Shown here: piece by piece, positions 18,041 to 26,539 of the stretch
Layout: every line of letters begins with the position of its first letter
Numbering within the stretch: the first letter of the stretch is position 1
Origin: Geodermatophilus sp. DSM 45219
Lineage (GTDB): Bacteria > Actinomycetota > Actinomycetes > Mycobacteriales > Geodermatophilaceae
Direction: 5' to 3'
Length of the DNA stretch: 64,000 nt
Assembly: GCF_900104025.1 (NCBI RefSeq)
Contig: NZ_FNIQ01000004.1
Location: forward strand, 496,001-560,000
Program-made: the position numbers and the translations under genes
The notes under the pieces: generated by a model
The model's input: only the letters and a program-made list of their open reading frames with translations
The model's database searches: none
Told to the model about the DNA's origin: nothing

Positions 18041-18308
18041 GGTGTTCCTCTCGGGAGGCGGTCGGCCGAGCCACCACGGCTCGACGACGCCTCCTGTTCG
18101 GGCCCAGGTGAGGCGCGGTTCAGCCGCTCGGGTCCCCTGACCTGGGTTCCTGCTGCGGTGCGGCGTGTCCGCGCTGGATGTGACGTGGGCGACAGCAGGG
18201 CGTGGGGTCGCCCCGTGTGGCCGGAGCTCCGCGGCCGTTTGCCAGGTCAGCAACGATCCTTGCCGTCGGATGACTCGCGGTCGCACAGTCGTCGTGGAGG
18301 TGGTCACG

Positions 18309-19274
18309 GTGACCGGAGAGCTGGGGAACGGGTACGACGTCGTGGTGGTCGGCGGGGGCGCGGCCGGGCTGAACGGGGCGCTGGTGCTGGCGCGCTCGCG
18401 GCGCTCCGTCGTGGTGCTGGACGCGGGTGCCCCGCGGAACGCGCCCGCGGCGGGCGTGCACGGGCTGCTCGCCCGCGAGGGCATGCGACCCGGTGAGCTG
18501 CTGGAGCGCGGGCGGGCCGAGGTCCGCTCCTACGGCGGCCAGGTGGTGGACGGCGAGGTCGCCACGGTCGCGCGGGACGGCGACGGGTTCACGGTCGGGC
18601 TGGCCGACGGGCGCAGCACGCGCGCGCGGCGGCTGCTGGTGACCACCGGGCTGGTCGACGAGCTGCCCGACGTCCCCGGGCTGCGCGAGCGGTGGGGCCG
18701 CGACGTGCTGCACTGCCCGTACTGCCACGGCTGGGAGGTGCGCGACCGGGCGATCGGCGTGCTGGCCAACGGTCCCATGGCGGTGCACCAGGCGCTGCTG
18801 TTCCGCCAGCTCAGCCCCGACGTCACCCTGTTCGCCCACACCCACCCGGCGCCGGCCGGTGAGCAGGCCGAGCAGCTCGCCGCCCTCGGGATCCCGGTGG
18901 TGACCGGCGAGGTGGCGTCGCTGGTGGTCGACGGCGACCGCGTCACCGGCGTGCGGCTGGCCGACGGCACGGTGGTGGCCCGCGAGGCGGTCGCCGTCCA
19001 GTCGCGCATGGTCGCCCGCGCCGGCTTCCTCGCCGGCCTCGGGCTCGACCCCCTGCCGCACCCCTCGGGGATGGGCGAGCACCTGCCCGCCGACCCCACC
19101 GGGCGCACCGCCGTCCCCGGCGTGTGGGTCGCCGGCAACGTCACCGACCTGTCCGCCCAGGTGGGCGCCGCCGCCGCGGCCGGCGCGACGGCCGGCGCCC
19201 AGGTCAACTACGACCTCGTGGTCGAGGACACCGCCCGCGCCGTCGCCGCCGCACGCGAGCCGGTGGAGGTCTGA
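18309..19274 (+). CDS. Thioredoxin-reductase-like FAD/NAD(P) oxidoreductase
   Basis: The 321-aa flavoprotein has an FAD-binding GGGAAGLNGALVLAR motif near residue 16, the redox pair CPYC at residues 136-139 (LHCPYCHGWEVRDR) and a C-terminal GVWVAGNVTD FAD motif. It resembles the short TrxB-like proteins of actinobacteria that often lack a matched thioredoxin; the NADPH motif is weak (VLANGPMAVHQA instead of GGGxSA), so the electron donor is uncertain. The GTG at 18309 is chosen because GGAGG lies eight bases upstream; an in-frame ATG at 18270 has no such site. Confidence 0.85.
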   Translation: MTGELGNGYDVVVVGGGAAGLNGALVLARSRRSVVVLDAGAPRNAPAAGVHGLLAREGMRPGELLERGRAEVRSYGGQVVDGEVATVARDGDGFTVGLADGRSTRARRLLVTTGLVDELPDVPGLRERWGRDVLHCPYCHGWEVRDRAIGVLANGPMAVHQALLFRQLSPDVTLFAHTHPAPAGEQAEQLAALGIPVVTGEVASLVVDGDRVTGVRLADGTVVAREAVAVQSRMVARAGFLAGLGLDPLPHPSGMGEHLPADPTGRTAVPGVWVAGNVTDLSAQVGAAAAAGATAGAQVNYDLVVEDTARAVAAAREPVEV

Positions 19275-19380
19275 GCGACGGATGGGGCCGACCAGGAATG
19301 TCCGGTCGCCGTCCCGCCTTGCCCCCTGACATCCGGCCAGCGTGGGCCGCTCGCACACCGCCTGACCGACAGGGACACCC

Positions 19381-20649
19381 GTGACAGACCTGCAGGACCG
19401 CGCCGCTCCGGCGACGCTCGTACCGACGACCGCGGACGCGCCGCCCAACCGGGCACTGCTCGCCCTCCTCCTCGGCGCCTTCGTCGCCGTGGGGCCGCTG
19501 ACCATCGACATGTACCTCCCGGCGCTGCCGACCATCACCGCGGAGCTGGAGACGACGTCGGCGATGGTCCAGCTGACCCTCACCGGCACGCTCGTCGGCC
19601 TGGCCATCGGGCAGCTGGTCCTCGGGCCGCTGTCCGACGCGTTCGGCCGGCGCGGTCCGCTGCTGGCCGGCACGGCGCTGTACGTGGTGGCGTCCCTGCT
19701 CGTCCTGGTCGCCCCGACCATCGAGGTCCTCGGCGTGCTGCGCGTGCTCCAGGGCGTGGGCACGGCGGCCGGTGCGGTGGTCGCCATGGCGATCGTGCGC
19801 GACCTGTTCACCGGACGGGCCGCGGCCACCATGCTGTCGCGGCTGTTCCTCGTGCTCGGGGCCGCGCCGGTGCTGGCGCCGACCCTCGGCGGGGAGCTGC
19901 TGCGGTTCACCAGCTGGCGCGGCATCTTCGCCGTCCTCGCGGTCTACGGCCTGCTGCTGCTCGCCGTGGGCTGGTTCTTCCTGCGCGAGACGCTGCCGCC
20001 GGCCCGCCGCAGCACCGCCGGCCTCGGCGGCACGCTGCGCACCTACCGGCGGCTGCTGCGCGACCGCACGCTCGTCGGCCTGGTGCTGGTCGCCGGGCTG
20101 ACCATGGCCGGGCTGTTCAGCTACGTCTCCGGCTCCTCCTTCGTCTTCCAGCGCCAGTTCGGCCTCGACGAGCAGGAGTTCGGCATGCTGTTCGGCGCCG
20201 GTGCCGTCTGGCTGATCGCCGCGACCCAGCTCAACCCGGTCGTGCTCCGGCGCTGGGCCCCGGCCCAGGTGCTCGTCGCGGGCGTCGTGGGCGGTGCGCT
20301 CTCGGGCGCGGTCATGCTGGTGCTCGCCCTGACCGGCACCGGCGGCCTGCCGGGCGTCGTCGTCCCGCTGTGGGCCATGCTCTTCGCCTCCGGCCTGGCG
20401 CTGCCCAACGCGCCGGCCCTGGCGCTGTCCCGGCACGGCGACTCCGCCGGCGCGGCCGCGGCGCTGCTGGGCGCGGTCCAGTTCGGCGTCGGCGCCGCGG
20501 TCTCCCCGGTCGTCGGGCTGCTGGGCAACGACGCGGCGGCGATGGGCACGGTCATCCTCGTCGCCCTGTCGCTGGCCATCGTGGTGCTGGTGGCCGTCGT
20601 CCGGCCGTGGCAGCTGACCGACGTCGAGGAGCCGGCGCCGGCCCGCTGA
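19381..20649 (+). CDS. Bcr/CflA-family multidrug efflux MFS transporter
   Basis: The 422-aa, 12-helix protein shows the Bcr/CflA opening VGPLTIDMYLPALPTITAEL, the loop 2-3 motif GPLSDAFGRRGPLL and motif C-like GAAPVLAPTLGGEL in helix 5, typical of drug:H+ antiporters. Relatives export bicyclomycin, chloramphenicol or other compounds; the substrate here is not known. The GTG at 19381 opens a short polar N terminus before the first helix. The next gene is another efflux-type MFS on the same strand, 67 bases away. Confidence 0.9.
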   Translation: MTDLQDRAAPATLVPTTADAPPNRALLALLLGAFVAVGPLTIDMYLPALPTITAELETTSAMVQLTLTGTLVGLAIGQLVLGPLSDAFGRRGPLLAGTALYVVASLLVLVAPTIEVLGVLRVLQGVGTAAGAVVAMAIVRDLFTGRAAATMLSRLFLVLGAAPVLAPTLGGELLRFTSWRGIFAVLAVYGLLLLAVGWFFLRETLPPARRSTAGLGGTLRTYRRLLRDRTLVGLVLVAGLTMAGLFSYVSGSSFVFQRQFGLDEQEFGMLFGAGAVWLIAATQLNPVVLRRWAPAQVLVAGVVGGALSGAVMLVLALTGTGGLPGVVVPLWAMLFASGLALPNAPALALSRHGDSAGAAAALLGAVQFGVGAAVSPVVGLLGNDAAAMGTVILVALSLAIVVLVAVVRPWQLTDVEEPAPAR

Positions 20650-20716
20650 CCGGACGGGCCGGGCCTGCCCGAGCGGCCGGTTGACGACCGGCGGGTCCGG
20701 CGGCCACGGTCGCCGG

Positions 20717-21940
20717 GTGAGCGACAGCCGGGGAGTCCTCGACCGCCGCGGGCTGGGCGTGCTGACGGCCAGCCACGTCGTCGACGACCTCTACCAGGGA
20801 GCAGTGCCCGCGCTGCTGCCCTTCCTGGTGCTGGAGCGGGGGTACACCTACGCGGCCGCGACCGGCATCACCCTGGCCGCCACGGTCCTGTCGTCGGTGG
20901 TGCAGCCGGCGTTCGGCGTCCTGGTCGACCGGCGGCCGCTGCCCTGGCTGACCCCTGTCGGGCTGCTGGTGGCCGGCGTCGGCATCGGGCTGGCCGGGGT
21001 CGGCGGCTCCTACTGGTGGACCTGGGCGGCGGTGGCCCTCTCCGGCCTCGGCGTGGCCGCCTACCACCCGGCCGCGGCCCGGGCGGCCCGCGCCGCCGCG
21101 GGTGCCTCCGCGCAGGGGATGAGCTGGTTCGCCGTCGGCGGCAACGCCGGACTGGCCCTGGGGCCGGTCGTGGTCACCCCGGTGCTGCTGGCCTACGGCG
21201 TGGCCGGGACGCCGCTGCTCGCCCTGCCGGCGCTGGTCATGGCCGCCGTCCTGCTGGCCCTCGGCCGGCGGGCCCGCAGCCGTCCGCGACCGGCAGGCGG
21301 GGGAGGGGGTGCCTCCCTCCGGGACGACGACTGGCGGTCGTTCGGCTGGCTCGCCGGGCTCGTGGTGATCCGCTCGGTCCTCTACTTCGGGGTGTCGTCG
21401 CTGGTGGCGCTGTACGTCATCGACCGCTTCGGCGTTACGGCCTCGGCCGGCTCCGCGGCGCTGACCACGTTCCTCGCGGTCGGGGCACTGGGCACCTTCG
21501 CCGGCGGCTGGCTGGCCGACCGGTGGGGCCGGGTCCCGGCGATCCGGCTCGGCTACGCCGTCGCCGTCCCCGGTCTGGTGCTGCTCGTCGCCGCGCCGTC
21601 CTGGCCGGTGGCCCTGGCCGCCGCCGTCCTGCTGGGTGTCGGGCTCTACCTGCCCTTCTCCGTGCAGACGACGCTGGGGCAGGAGTACCTGCCGAACCGG
21701 ATCGGCACCGCCTCCGGCGTCACCCTGGGCCTGGCCGTGTCGGCCGGTGGCGCCGCGACGCCGCTGTTCGGGCTGCTGGCCGACGCGCACGGCCTGGTGT
21801 GGTCGCTGGCGGCGCTCCTGCCGCTGCCCCTGCTCGCCCTGCTCATCACCCTGCGGCTGCCGCCCGGCCTGGTCAGCACGCCGGCCCGCCGGGACGAGCG
21901 CCGGGAGTCCCCGCCGGAGCACGCTTCCCGGCACCGCTGA
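20717..21940 (+). CDS. MFS transporter, fosmidomycin-resistance (Fsr)-like
   Basis: The 407-aa protein has 12 helices and the Fsr-type first segment LTASHVVDDLYQGAVPALLP, with a second half beginning FGVSSLVALYVIDRFG and a loop motif GWLADRWGRVPAIRL. Relatives expel fosmidomycin or other small acids. The GTG at 20717 is preferred because the sequence before it is not conserved-looking; a TTG at 20681 is also in frame. The C-terminal 20 residues are polar. Confidence 0.85.
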   Translation: MSDSRGVLDRRGLGVLTASHVVDDLYQGAVPALLPFLVLERGYTYAAATGITLAATVLSSVVQPAFGVLVDRRPLPWLTPVGLLVAGVGIGLAGVGGSYWWTWAAVALSGLGVAAYHPAAARAARAAAGASAQGMSWFAVGGNAGLALGPVVVTPVLLAYGVAGTPLLALPALVMAAVLLALGRRARSRPRPAGGGGGASLRDDDWRSFGWLAGLVVIRSVLYFGVSSLVALYVIDRFGVTASAGSAALTTFLAVGALGTFAGGWLADRWGRVPAIRLGYAVAVPGLVLLVAAPSWPVALAAAVLLGVGLYLPFSVQTTLGQEYLPNRIGTASGVTLGLAVSAGGAATPLFGLLADAHGLVWSLAALLPLPLLALLITLRLPPGLVSTPARRDERRESPPEHASRHR

Positions 21941-22058
21941 GGTCGAGCGTGGAGGGAGTTCAGTCATCGTCGATCGCGGCGGGGCGAGCCGGTGACGTCG
22001 ACCCGGCTACAGGGGGGCGAGCGCACATCGTCCGGCGATAGACCGAGAACTGTCGTAC

Positions 22059-22076
22059 CCCGAACGTATGTTCGGG
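22059..22076. promoter_or_regulatory. LexA (SOS) box overlapping the -10 element of the HNH gene
   Basis: CCCGAACGTATGTTCGGG is a perfect 7-base inverted repeat around GTAT and matches the actinobacterial SOS box TCGAAC-N4-GTTCGA in 10 of 12 positions. TATGTT at 22067-22072 inside it fits the -10 consensus TAnnnT, and the first GTG of the gene begins six bases later at 22079, so the promoter appears leaderless and directly blocked by LexA. CTGTC at 22050-22054, eight bases before the box, resembles the TGTCR core of the RecA-independent PafBC promoter element. Confidence 0.8.
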
Positions 22077-22078
22077 TC

Positions 22079-23572
22079 GTGGCGGTGGTGGCAGAGCAGC
22101 AGACCCCTCTGGAGGGGCTGTTGGTCGACTGGTTGGTCGACCAGCCGCTGCTGGGTGCCCGCCTCCCGGTGTCGATGCTGACCCGAGCGCAGAAGGCCGC
22201 CGAGCTGCAGCGGGTGATCTCCGCCCGGGCGATGGCGGCGGCGTACGAGGCCGAGCTGGTGCTGGGGCTGGCCGACGACAGCCCCGACACGTTGGATCCG
22301 CCGCCCGGGCATCCGGGTGCGCGGAAGGGGTCGTGGGCTGCGGACACCGAGCTGCCCGGGGTGAGTGAGTTCTTCCCGGCCGAGCTGGCGGTGGTGCTCA
22401 ACTGCGGGCGGGGCACCGCCGCGCACCTGGCGCACCGCGCGTGGGTGTACCGGGAGAGCCTGCCGGCCACCTGGGCCGCCCTGTCCGACGGTGTGCTGGA
22501 CGAGGCGCGGGCCAAGGTGCTGGTCGACGTGCTGGCGCACACCTCCCCGGCGATCGCCCGGGTGATCGAGTCCCGGCTGCTGCCCGAGGCGGCCGGCCTG
22601 TCGACCGGCCGGCTGCGGGCCCGGGCGCTGGCGCTGCTGCTGGAGCTCGACGCCGCCGCGGTCGACAAGCGGCGCACGGACGCGCGCCGGCAGGCCGACG
22701 TGCGCTCCTACGCCTCGCACCTGGAGGGCATGTCCACGCTGGCCGCGGACCTGCCGACGCCGGTGTCCGAGGAGTGCTTCTCGATGGTCGACCAGCTGGC
22801 CGCCCTGCTCAAGGCCGACGGCGATCCCCGCCCGATCGGCGAGCTGCGCGCGGAGGTGCTGGCGGACCTGATCCGCCGGCCGTGGGACACCAGCCGACCG
22901 GCGGTCACCGCACGGCTGGACATCACCGCGGACCTGGCGAGCCTGGCCGGGCGCTCCGGCGCCGCGGGTGAGGTGAACGGACAGCCGATCACTGCCGCCC
23001 ACCTCCGTGAGCTGCTGGAAGAACTGGGCGCCCTGGGGCTGCGGGCGCCGCAGCATGGGTCGCTGGCGTTCGCGCTCACCGACGCCGAGGGCCGGCTGCT
23101 GGCCACGGCCACGCCGGCGCAGCTGGCCCGCTTGGTCCGCCGCGGCTGCCGGGACCACCCCGACCGCGACTGCGGCTGCCCCGTATTGGGCGCGCCGCCG
23201 GCCACCGAGGCCTACACGCCCACCGCCGCCCAGGACGCCTTCGTCAGCACCCGCGACCGCGCCTGCCGCTTCCCGAACTGCGGGCAACGGGTCGGCTGGA
23301 CCGACCGCGACCACGTCCTCCCGCACGCCGACGGCGGCGAGACCGACTGCGCCAACCTGTGCTGCCTGTGCCGCTCCCACCACCGGCTCAAGACCTTCGC
23401 CCGCGGCTGGCGGTTCACCATGACCCCCGACGGCACCCTGACCGTCACCACCCCCTCCGGGGTCACCCGCACCACCCGACCACCCGGCACGCGCGCCCGG
23501 GTACCGGAACCGCCGCAGACCACCGGCTCCCCGCCGACGCGGGCCGCCCCGGACGACGAGCCACCCTTCTGA
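22079..23572 (+). CDS. DUF222/13E12-family HNH endonuclease
   Basis: The 497-aa protein has the helical DUF222 domain (residues ~30-340, with SDGVLDEARAKVLVDVLAHT and DVRSYASHLEGMSTLAADLP) and a C-terminal HNH nuclease (about 395-450): CRFPNCGQRVGWTDRDHVLP, then GGETDCANLCCLCRSHHRLK, including zinc Cys and the HNH His/Asn. The family is highly repeated in actinobacteria (the 13E12 repeats of mycobacteria), and some members there are LexA-controlled; the cellular job is unknown. The SOS box directly upstream supports DNA-damage induction. Candidate GTG starts are 22079, 22085 and 22088; 22079 fits a leaderless transcript. Confidence 0.92.
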   Translation: MAVVAEQQTPLEGLLVDWLVDQPLLGARLPVSMLTRAQKAAELQRVISARAMAAAYEAELVLGLADDSPDTLDPPPGHPGARKGSWAADTELPGVSEFFPAELAVVLNCGRGTAAHLAHRAWVYRESLPATWAALSDGVLDEARAKVLVDVLAHTSPAIARVIESRLLPEAAGLSTGRLRARALALLLELDAAAVDKRRTDARRQADVRSYASHLEGMSTLAADLPTPVSEECFSMVDQLAALLKADGDPRPIGELRAEVLADLIRRPWDTSRPAVTARLDITADLASLAGRSGAAGEVNGQPITAAHLRELLEELGALGLRAPQHGSLAFALTDAEGRLLATATPAQLARLVRRGCRDHPDRDCGCPVLGAPPATEAYTPTAAQDAFVSTRDRACRFPNCGQRVGWTDRDHVLPHADGGETDCANLCCLCRSHHRLKTFARGWRFTMTPDGTLTVTTPSGVTRTTRPPGTRARVPEPPQTTGSPPTRAAPDDEPPF

Positions 23573-23804
23573 CCCCCGGCTCGACGATGCGCGGAACGAA
23601 CGGCGCACCGCTGTCGGTCCTGGAGTGCGGGCGCCCTGTCGACGGGGCCGCTCGCCTCGGAGTCCGCCCGTGTGACCCACCCGAGAGCGGCGACTGGCCA
23701 GCCCATCACGGGTTCCGGAACCGGCGCGAGCCGCAGTCGCCTGATCGAGTGACCACGGCGGTCACCCGGAGCGAGGGCCGGAGGTCGCCCCTAGCTTCCG
23801 GCTC
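23573..23804. other. Intergenic region without recognised features
   Basis: These 232 bases between the HNH gene and the lipoprotein gene hold no gene, hairpin or repeat that I could support. Confidence 0.5.
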
Positions 23805-24551
23805 ATGACCTCCCCGAAGCGCCGCCTGCTGGGTCCCGTCCTCGCCGGGCTCACCGTCCTCGCCGCGGCCACCGCGTGCGCCGAGCAGCCGGCGGGGGGC
23901 GAGGCCGCGGCGCCGTCCTCGTCGAGCACGGCGCCGTCGTCCAGCGAGGCGCCCGAGGAGCTCAGCACCCAGGACGAGCTCGCCGCGGGGCTGCTGCCGG
24001 CCGACGCGTTCGGGCCCGAGGCCAACGTCGTCACCGTCGACGTCCGCCAGGTGGCCACCGGCGCGGCCGGCGGGCTGCCGCAGGGCGCGACCGTGACGCC
24101 GCCGGAGTGCGGTCAGAACCTGGGTGCCACGACGGTCACGCCGGAGGACTTCGGCGCCATCGTGGCCCAGACGGCGACCGCCCCGGACGCCGTCACCGTG
24201 GAGGTCCTGGCCGAGGCCGAGCAGCCGCAGGAGGCCGGGCCGCGGTTCGACCAGCTGGTCGAGCAGTGCCCGAAGGTGACCGTCGAGGCCCCCGACGGCA
24301 CCACCATCACCGTCGACTTCGCGCTCCTGGAGGTCCCCGAGCTGGGCGACGCGAGCGGCGGGGTGCGCCTCACCACCGCCGTGTCGGCGCCCGACGGCAC
24401 GCAGCTGACCGTGCCCTCGCTCCTGGCGGTCGCCACCGACGGTCCGCGGACGGTGTTCCTGCAGCGCACCGGCACCGGCTCCGAGCCGCTCGACGAGGCC
24501 GCCTTCACCGACCTCCTCGAGCAGGCGTTCCGGACCCAGCAGGACGCCTGA
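23805..24551 (+). CDS. Lipoprotein of unknown function (sensor-domain-like)
   Basis: The 248-aa product has a lipoprotein signal: basic MTSPKRRLLG, a hydrophobic stretch and lipobox TACAEQ with Cys25 as the lipidated residue. A Ser/Pro/Glu-rich linker (about 30-50) leads to a folded domain with two Cys (PPECGQNL and VEQCPKVT), a layout like the extracellular sensor domain of mycobacterial lipoproteins and PknH. Function unknown. The stop is followed seven bases later by the next gene, so they may be co-transcribed. Confidence 0.8.
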   Translation: MTSPKRRLLGPVLAGLTVLAAATACAEQPAGGEAAAPSSSSTAPSSSEAPEELSTQDELAAGLLPADAFGPEANVVTVDVRQVATGAAGGLPQGATVTPPECGQNLGATTVTPEDFGAIVAQTATAPDAVTVEVLAEAEQPQEAGPRFDQLVEQCPKVTVEAPDGTTITVDFALLEVPELGDASGGVRLTTAVSAPDGTQLTVPSLLAVATDGPRTVFLQRTGTGSEPLDEAAFTDLLEQAFRTQQDA

Positions 24552-24558
24552 CCGCGTC

Positions 24559-24903
24559 GTGGACGCCGCGCGGAAGCGGACCACCGCGGCCCGCGTGCAC
24601 CTCGTGGCCTTCGCCGCCTGGGTCGGCACCTGGGTCGTCAGCGTGGTCGCGGCCGGCGGCCGGACGACGATCGTGGCCGACACGCCGCCGGAGTACGTGG
24701 CCCTGGCCGTGCTCTTCGCCAGCTGCGTCGTCACCGTCACCAGCGCCGTGGTCGCCCGGCTGGACGTCGGCGGGACACGCGCGACCACCGGGCCGCTCAT
24801 GGCGACCGCCGCGATGCTCGGCCTGATGCTCCCCTCCGCGGTGCGGCGCATCGGCGGGCCGCGCGGGGAGCGGCCGGAGGGGCGCGACCACCCGACGGGG
24901 TGA
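24559..24903 (+). CDS. Small membrane protein of unknown function
   Basis: The 114-aa product has three predicted transmembrane segments (HLVAFAAWVGTWVVSVVAAG, YVALAVLFASCVVTVTSAVV and GPLMATAAMLGLMLPSAV) and a basic C terminus. It starts with GTG and lies between the lipoprotein and prepilin-peptidase genes. I do not recognise a family. Confidence 0.65.
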   Translation: MDAARKRTTAARVHLVAFAAWVGTWVVSVVAAGGRTTIVADTPPEYVALAVLFASCVVTVTSAVVARLDVGGTRATTGPLMATAAMLGLMLPSAVRRIGGPRGERPEGRDHPTG

Positions 24904-24945
24904 GCGCTCCCGGGCCAGCGGGCCTGGGCGTGCCATCGTCCCTGC

Positions 24946-25617
24946 GTGCTCGTCGTCCTGGCCGTCGTCGCCCTGGTTCCCGGCGCGGCCGCGGGGGTGC
25001 TGGTCAACCGGGCCGCCGGCCGCTTCCCGTGGCCGGCCGGGACGAGTGCTCGCGAGCTGGTGGCGCCCGGGCCGGTCGCCGTCCGGCCGCCGGTGGTCGA
25101 GGCGCTGACCGCGCTGCTCGCCGTCCTCACCGTGCTGCGGTTCGGTGCCTCCTGGGAGCTGCCCGCCTTCCTGCTCCTGGTCGTGGCCGGTGTGCTGCTG
25201 ACCGTCGTCGACCTGCGGCACCGGCTGCTGCCCAACCGGGTCGTGCTGCCCGCGCTGGTCGCCGGTGCGGCGCTCCTGCTCGTGCCTGCCGTGGCCGGCG
25301 GCGCGTGGGACGCGCTGCTGCGGGCGGTGCTCGGCGCGGCGACGCTGTTCGCGGTGTACCTGGCGCTGGCGCTGGTCTCGCCGGGGGGACTCGGCATGGG
25401 TGACGTCAAGCTCGCCGCGCTCCTGGGGCTGTACCTGGGCTGGCTCGGCTGGCCGGTGGTCGTCCTCGGCGCGCTGGCCGGCTTCGTCGTCCAGGCGGTG
25501 GTCGCGCTGGCCCTGCTGGCCACCCGGCGGATCGGGCTGCGCGGCGAGCTGCCGTTCGGCCCGGCCATGCTCGCCGGCGCCGCCCTGGTGATCGGCGGGA
25601 CCGCGCTGCTGCCCTGA
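24946..25617 (+). CDS. Prepilin peptidase (A24 family), TadV-like
   Basis: The 223-aa membrane protein has both aspartate motifs of type IV prepilin peptidases: TVVDLRHRLLPN at about residue 85 and the GxGD-type motif GLGMGDVKLAALLG at about 148. It lacks the N-terminal cytoplasmic methyltransferase region of long PilD enzymes, as TadV and actinobacterial forms do. It should cut the Flp pilin and the TadE/TadG pseudopilins at Gly|X-Glu-type sites. It precedes the pilin gene by 179 bases and forms the start of the pilus locus. The initiator is GTG. Confidence 0.92.
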   Translation: MLVVLAVVALVPGAAAGVLVNRAAGRFPWPAGTSARELVAPGPVAVRPPVVEALTALLAVLTVLRFGASWELPAFLLLVVAGVLLTVVDLRHRLLPNRVVLPALVAGAALLLVPAVAGGAWDALLRAVLGAATLFAVYLALALVSPGGLGMGDVKLAALLGLYLGWLGWPVVVLGALAGFVVQAVVALALLATRRIGLRGELPFGPAMLAGAALVIGGTALLP

Positions 25618-25796
25618 GGCGGTCACCGCGAGTGACGGCGGCGGTGGGCGTTCACCCGGGCGGGCGGACGGTGTCGGCCGACCGGGTGGACGGGGCTCAA
25701 GCGGGCAAGCCGATCTCTCGACACCCCCTGGCAAGTGCTGCGACGCCGGGTCACCCCCGACCCGGACCGGTCGGCACCGTCCTCCAGGGAGTCCCC

Positions 25797-26045
25797 GTGC
25801 TGAACCTCGTCACCAACCCGCTCGCCACGGTCGTCACGCTCTACTCGTTCGTCGAGGAGCGCCTCAAGCGCGAGGAGAAGGGCGCGACCGCCGTCGAGTA
25901 CGGCCTCATGGTCGGCCTGATCGCCGTCGTCATCATCGCCGCGGTCGTCCTGCTCGGGAAGAACCTCGACGCCCTGTTCGACACCATCGGCACCAAGCTG
26001 GGCTCCACCGCCACCACCGGCACCGGCACGACTCCCGCCACCTGA
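25797..26045 (+). CDS. flp: Flp/Fap pilin component
   Basis: The 82-aa prepilin has an N-terminal leader with charged EERLKREEKG and the class IVb cleavage/assembly motif G-ATAVEYGLM followed by a hydrophobic helix VGLIAVVIIAAVVLLG. The Glu and Tyr of the Flp motif are present. It would be the main fibre subunit after cutting by the prepilin peptidase upstream. GTG at 25797 is preceded by AGGGAG. A Thr/Gly-rich tail ends the protein. A strong hairpin follows. Confidence 0.93.
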   Translation: MLNLVTNPLATVVTLYSFVEERLKREEKGATAVEYGLMVGLIAVVIIAAVVLLGKNLDALFDTIGTKLGSTATTGTGTTPAT

Positions 26046-26061
26046 GCACTCGCATCTTCCA

Positions 26062-26099
26062 CGGCGCAGCGGCCCCGTCCCCCCGGGGCCGCTGCGCCG
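26062..26099. terminator. Very stable hairpin directly after the flp pilin gene
   Basis: The 16-base arm at 26062-26077 (CGGCGCAGCGGCCCCG) pairs perfectly with 26084-26099 around a six-base loop. It separates flp from tadE, so it probably stops most transcripts after the pilin and lets a fraction read into the assembly genes. Confidence 0.8.
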
Positions 26100-26140
26100 C
26101 GCCGTACCCGGACGACTACTGCGGAGGAGGTGGGGGACAG

Positions 26141-26539
26141 ATGCGCACCCGACTGCGCGACGAGCACGGCGCGAGCGCCGTCGAATTCGCGATGATCGTG
26201 CCGCTGCTGCTCGTCCTGGTGCTCGGCATCGCCGAGTTCGGGCACGCGTTCCAGGTGCAGGGCACGCTGTCCGCCGCCGCCCGCGAGGGTGCCCGTGTCA
26301 TGGCCCTGCAGAACGACCCGGCCGCGGCGCGCAGGGCCGTCCGCGATGCCAGCCCCACGCTCGACCCCCTGGTCGCCAACGCGCAGATCACCGTCACGCC
26401 GCAGACCGGCTGCCCGACGTCCAGCACGACGACCCAGAACGTACGGGTGACCGTCGCCTACCCGATGCCGTTCCTCACCGACTTCTTCGGCGCGCGCATC
26501 GACCTGACCGGGACGGGGGTCATGCGGTGCAACGGCTGA
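26141..26539 (+). CDS. tadE: TadE-like pseudopilin
   Basis: The 132-aa product starts with basic MRTRLRDEHG and GASAVEFAMIVPLLLVLVLG, the TadE pattern with a Glu at position +5 of the mature helix, and continues with FGHAFQVQGTLSAAAREGAR. Two Cys near the C terminus could pair. Minor pseudopilins of this kind work with TadF/TadG in Tad pilus assembly. It overlaps the next gene by 13 bases. GGAGGAGG precedes the ATG. Confidence 0.92.
   Translation: MRTRLRDEHGASAVEFAMIVPLLLVLVLGIAEFGHAFQVQGTLSAAAREGARVMALQNDPAAARRAVRDASPTLDPLVANAQITVTPQTGCPTSSTTTQNVRVTVAYPMPFLTDFFGARIDLTGTGVMRCNG

Noticed and set aside
25690-25715. CTCAAGC and GCCGAT upstream of flp, resembling a FliA (sigma-28) promoter.
   Set aside because: The two elements are only about seven bases apart; a sigma-28 promoter needs about 15, so it cannot be one.
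25618-25796. Possible cyclic-di-GMP riboswitch before the pilin gene.
   Set aside because: The conserved GEMM core (such as GCAAAGCC next to a GNRA-type loop) is missing; GGGCAAGCC alone is not enough.
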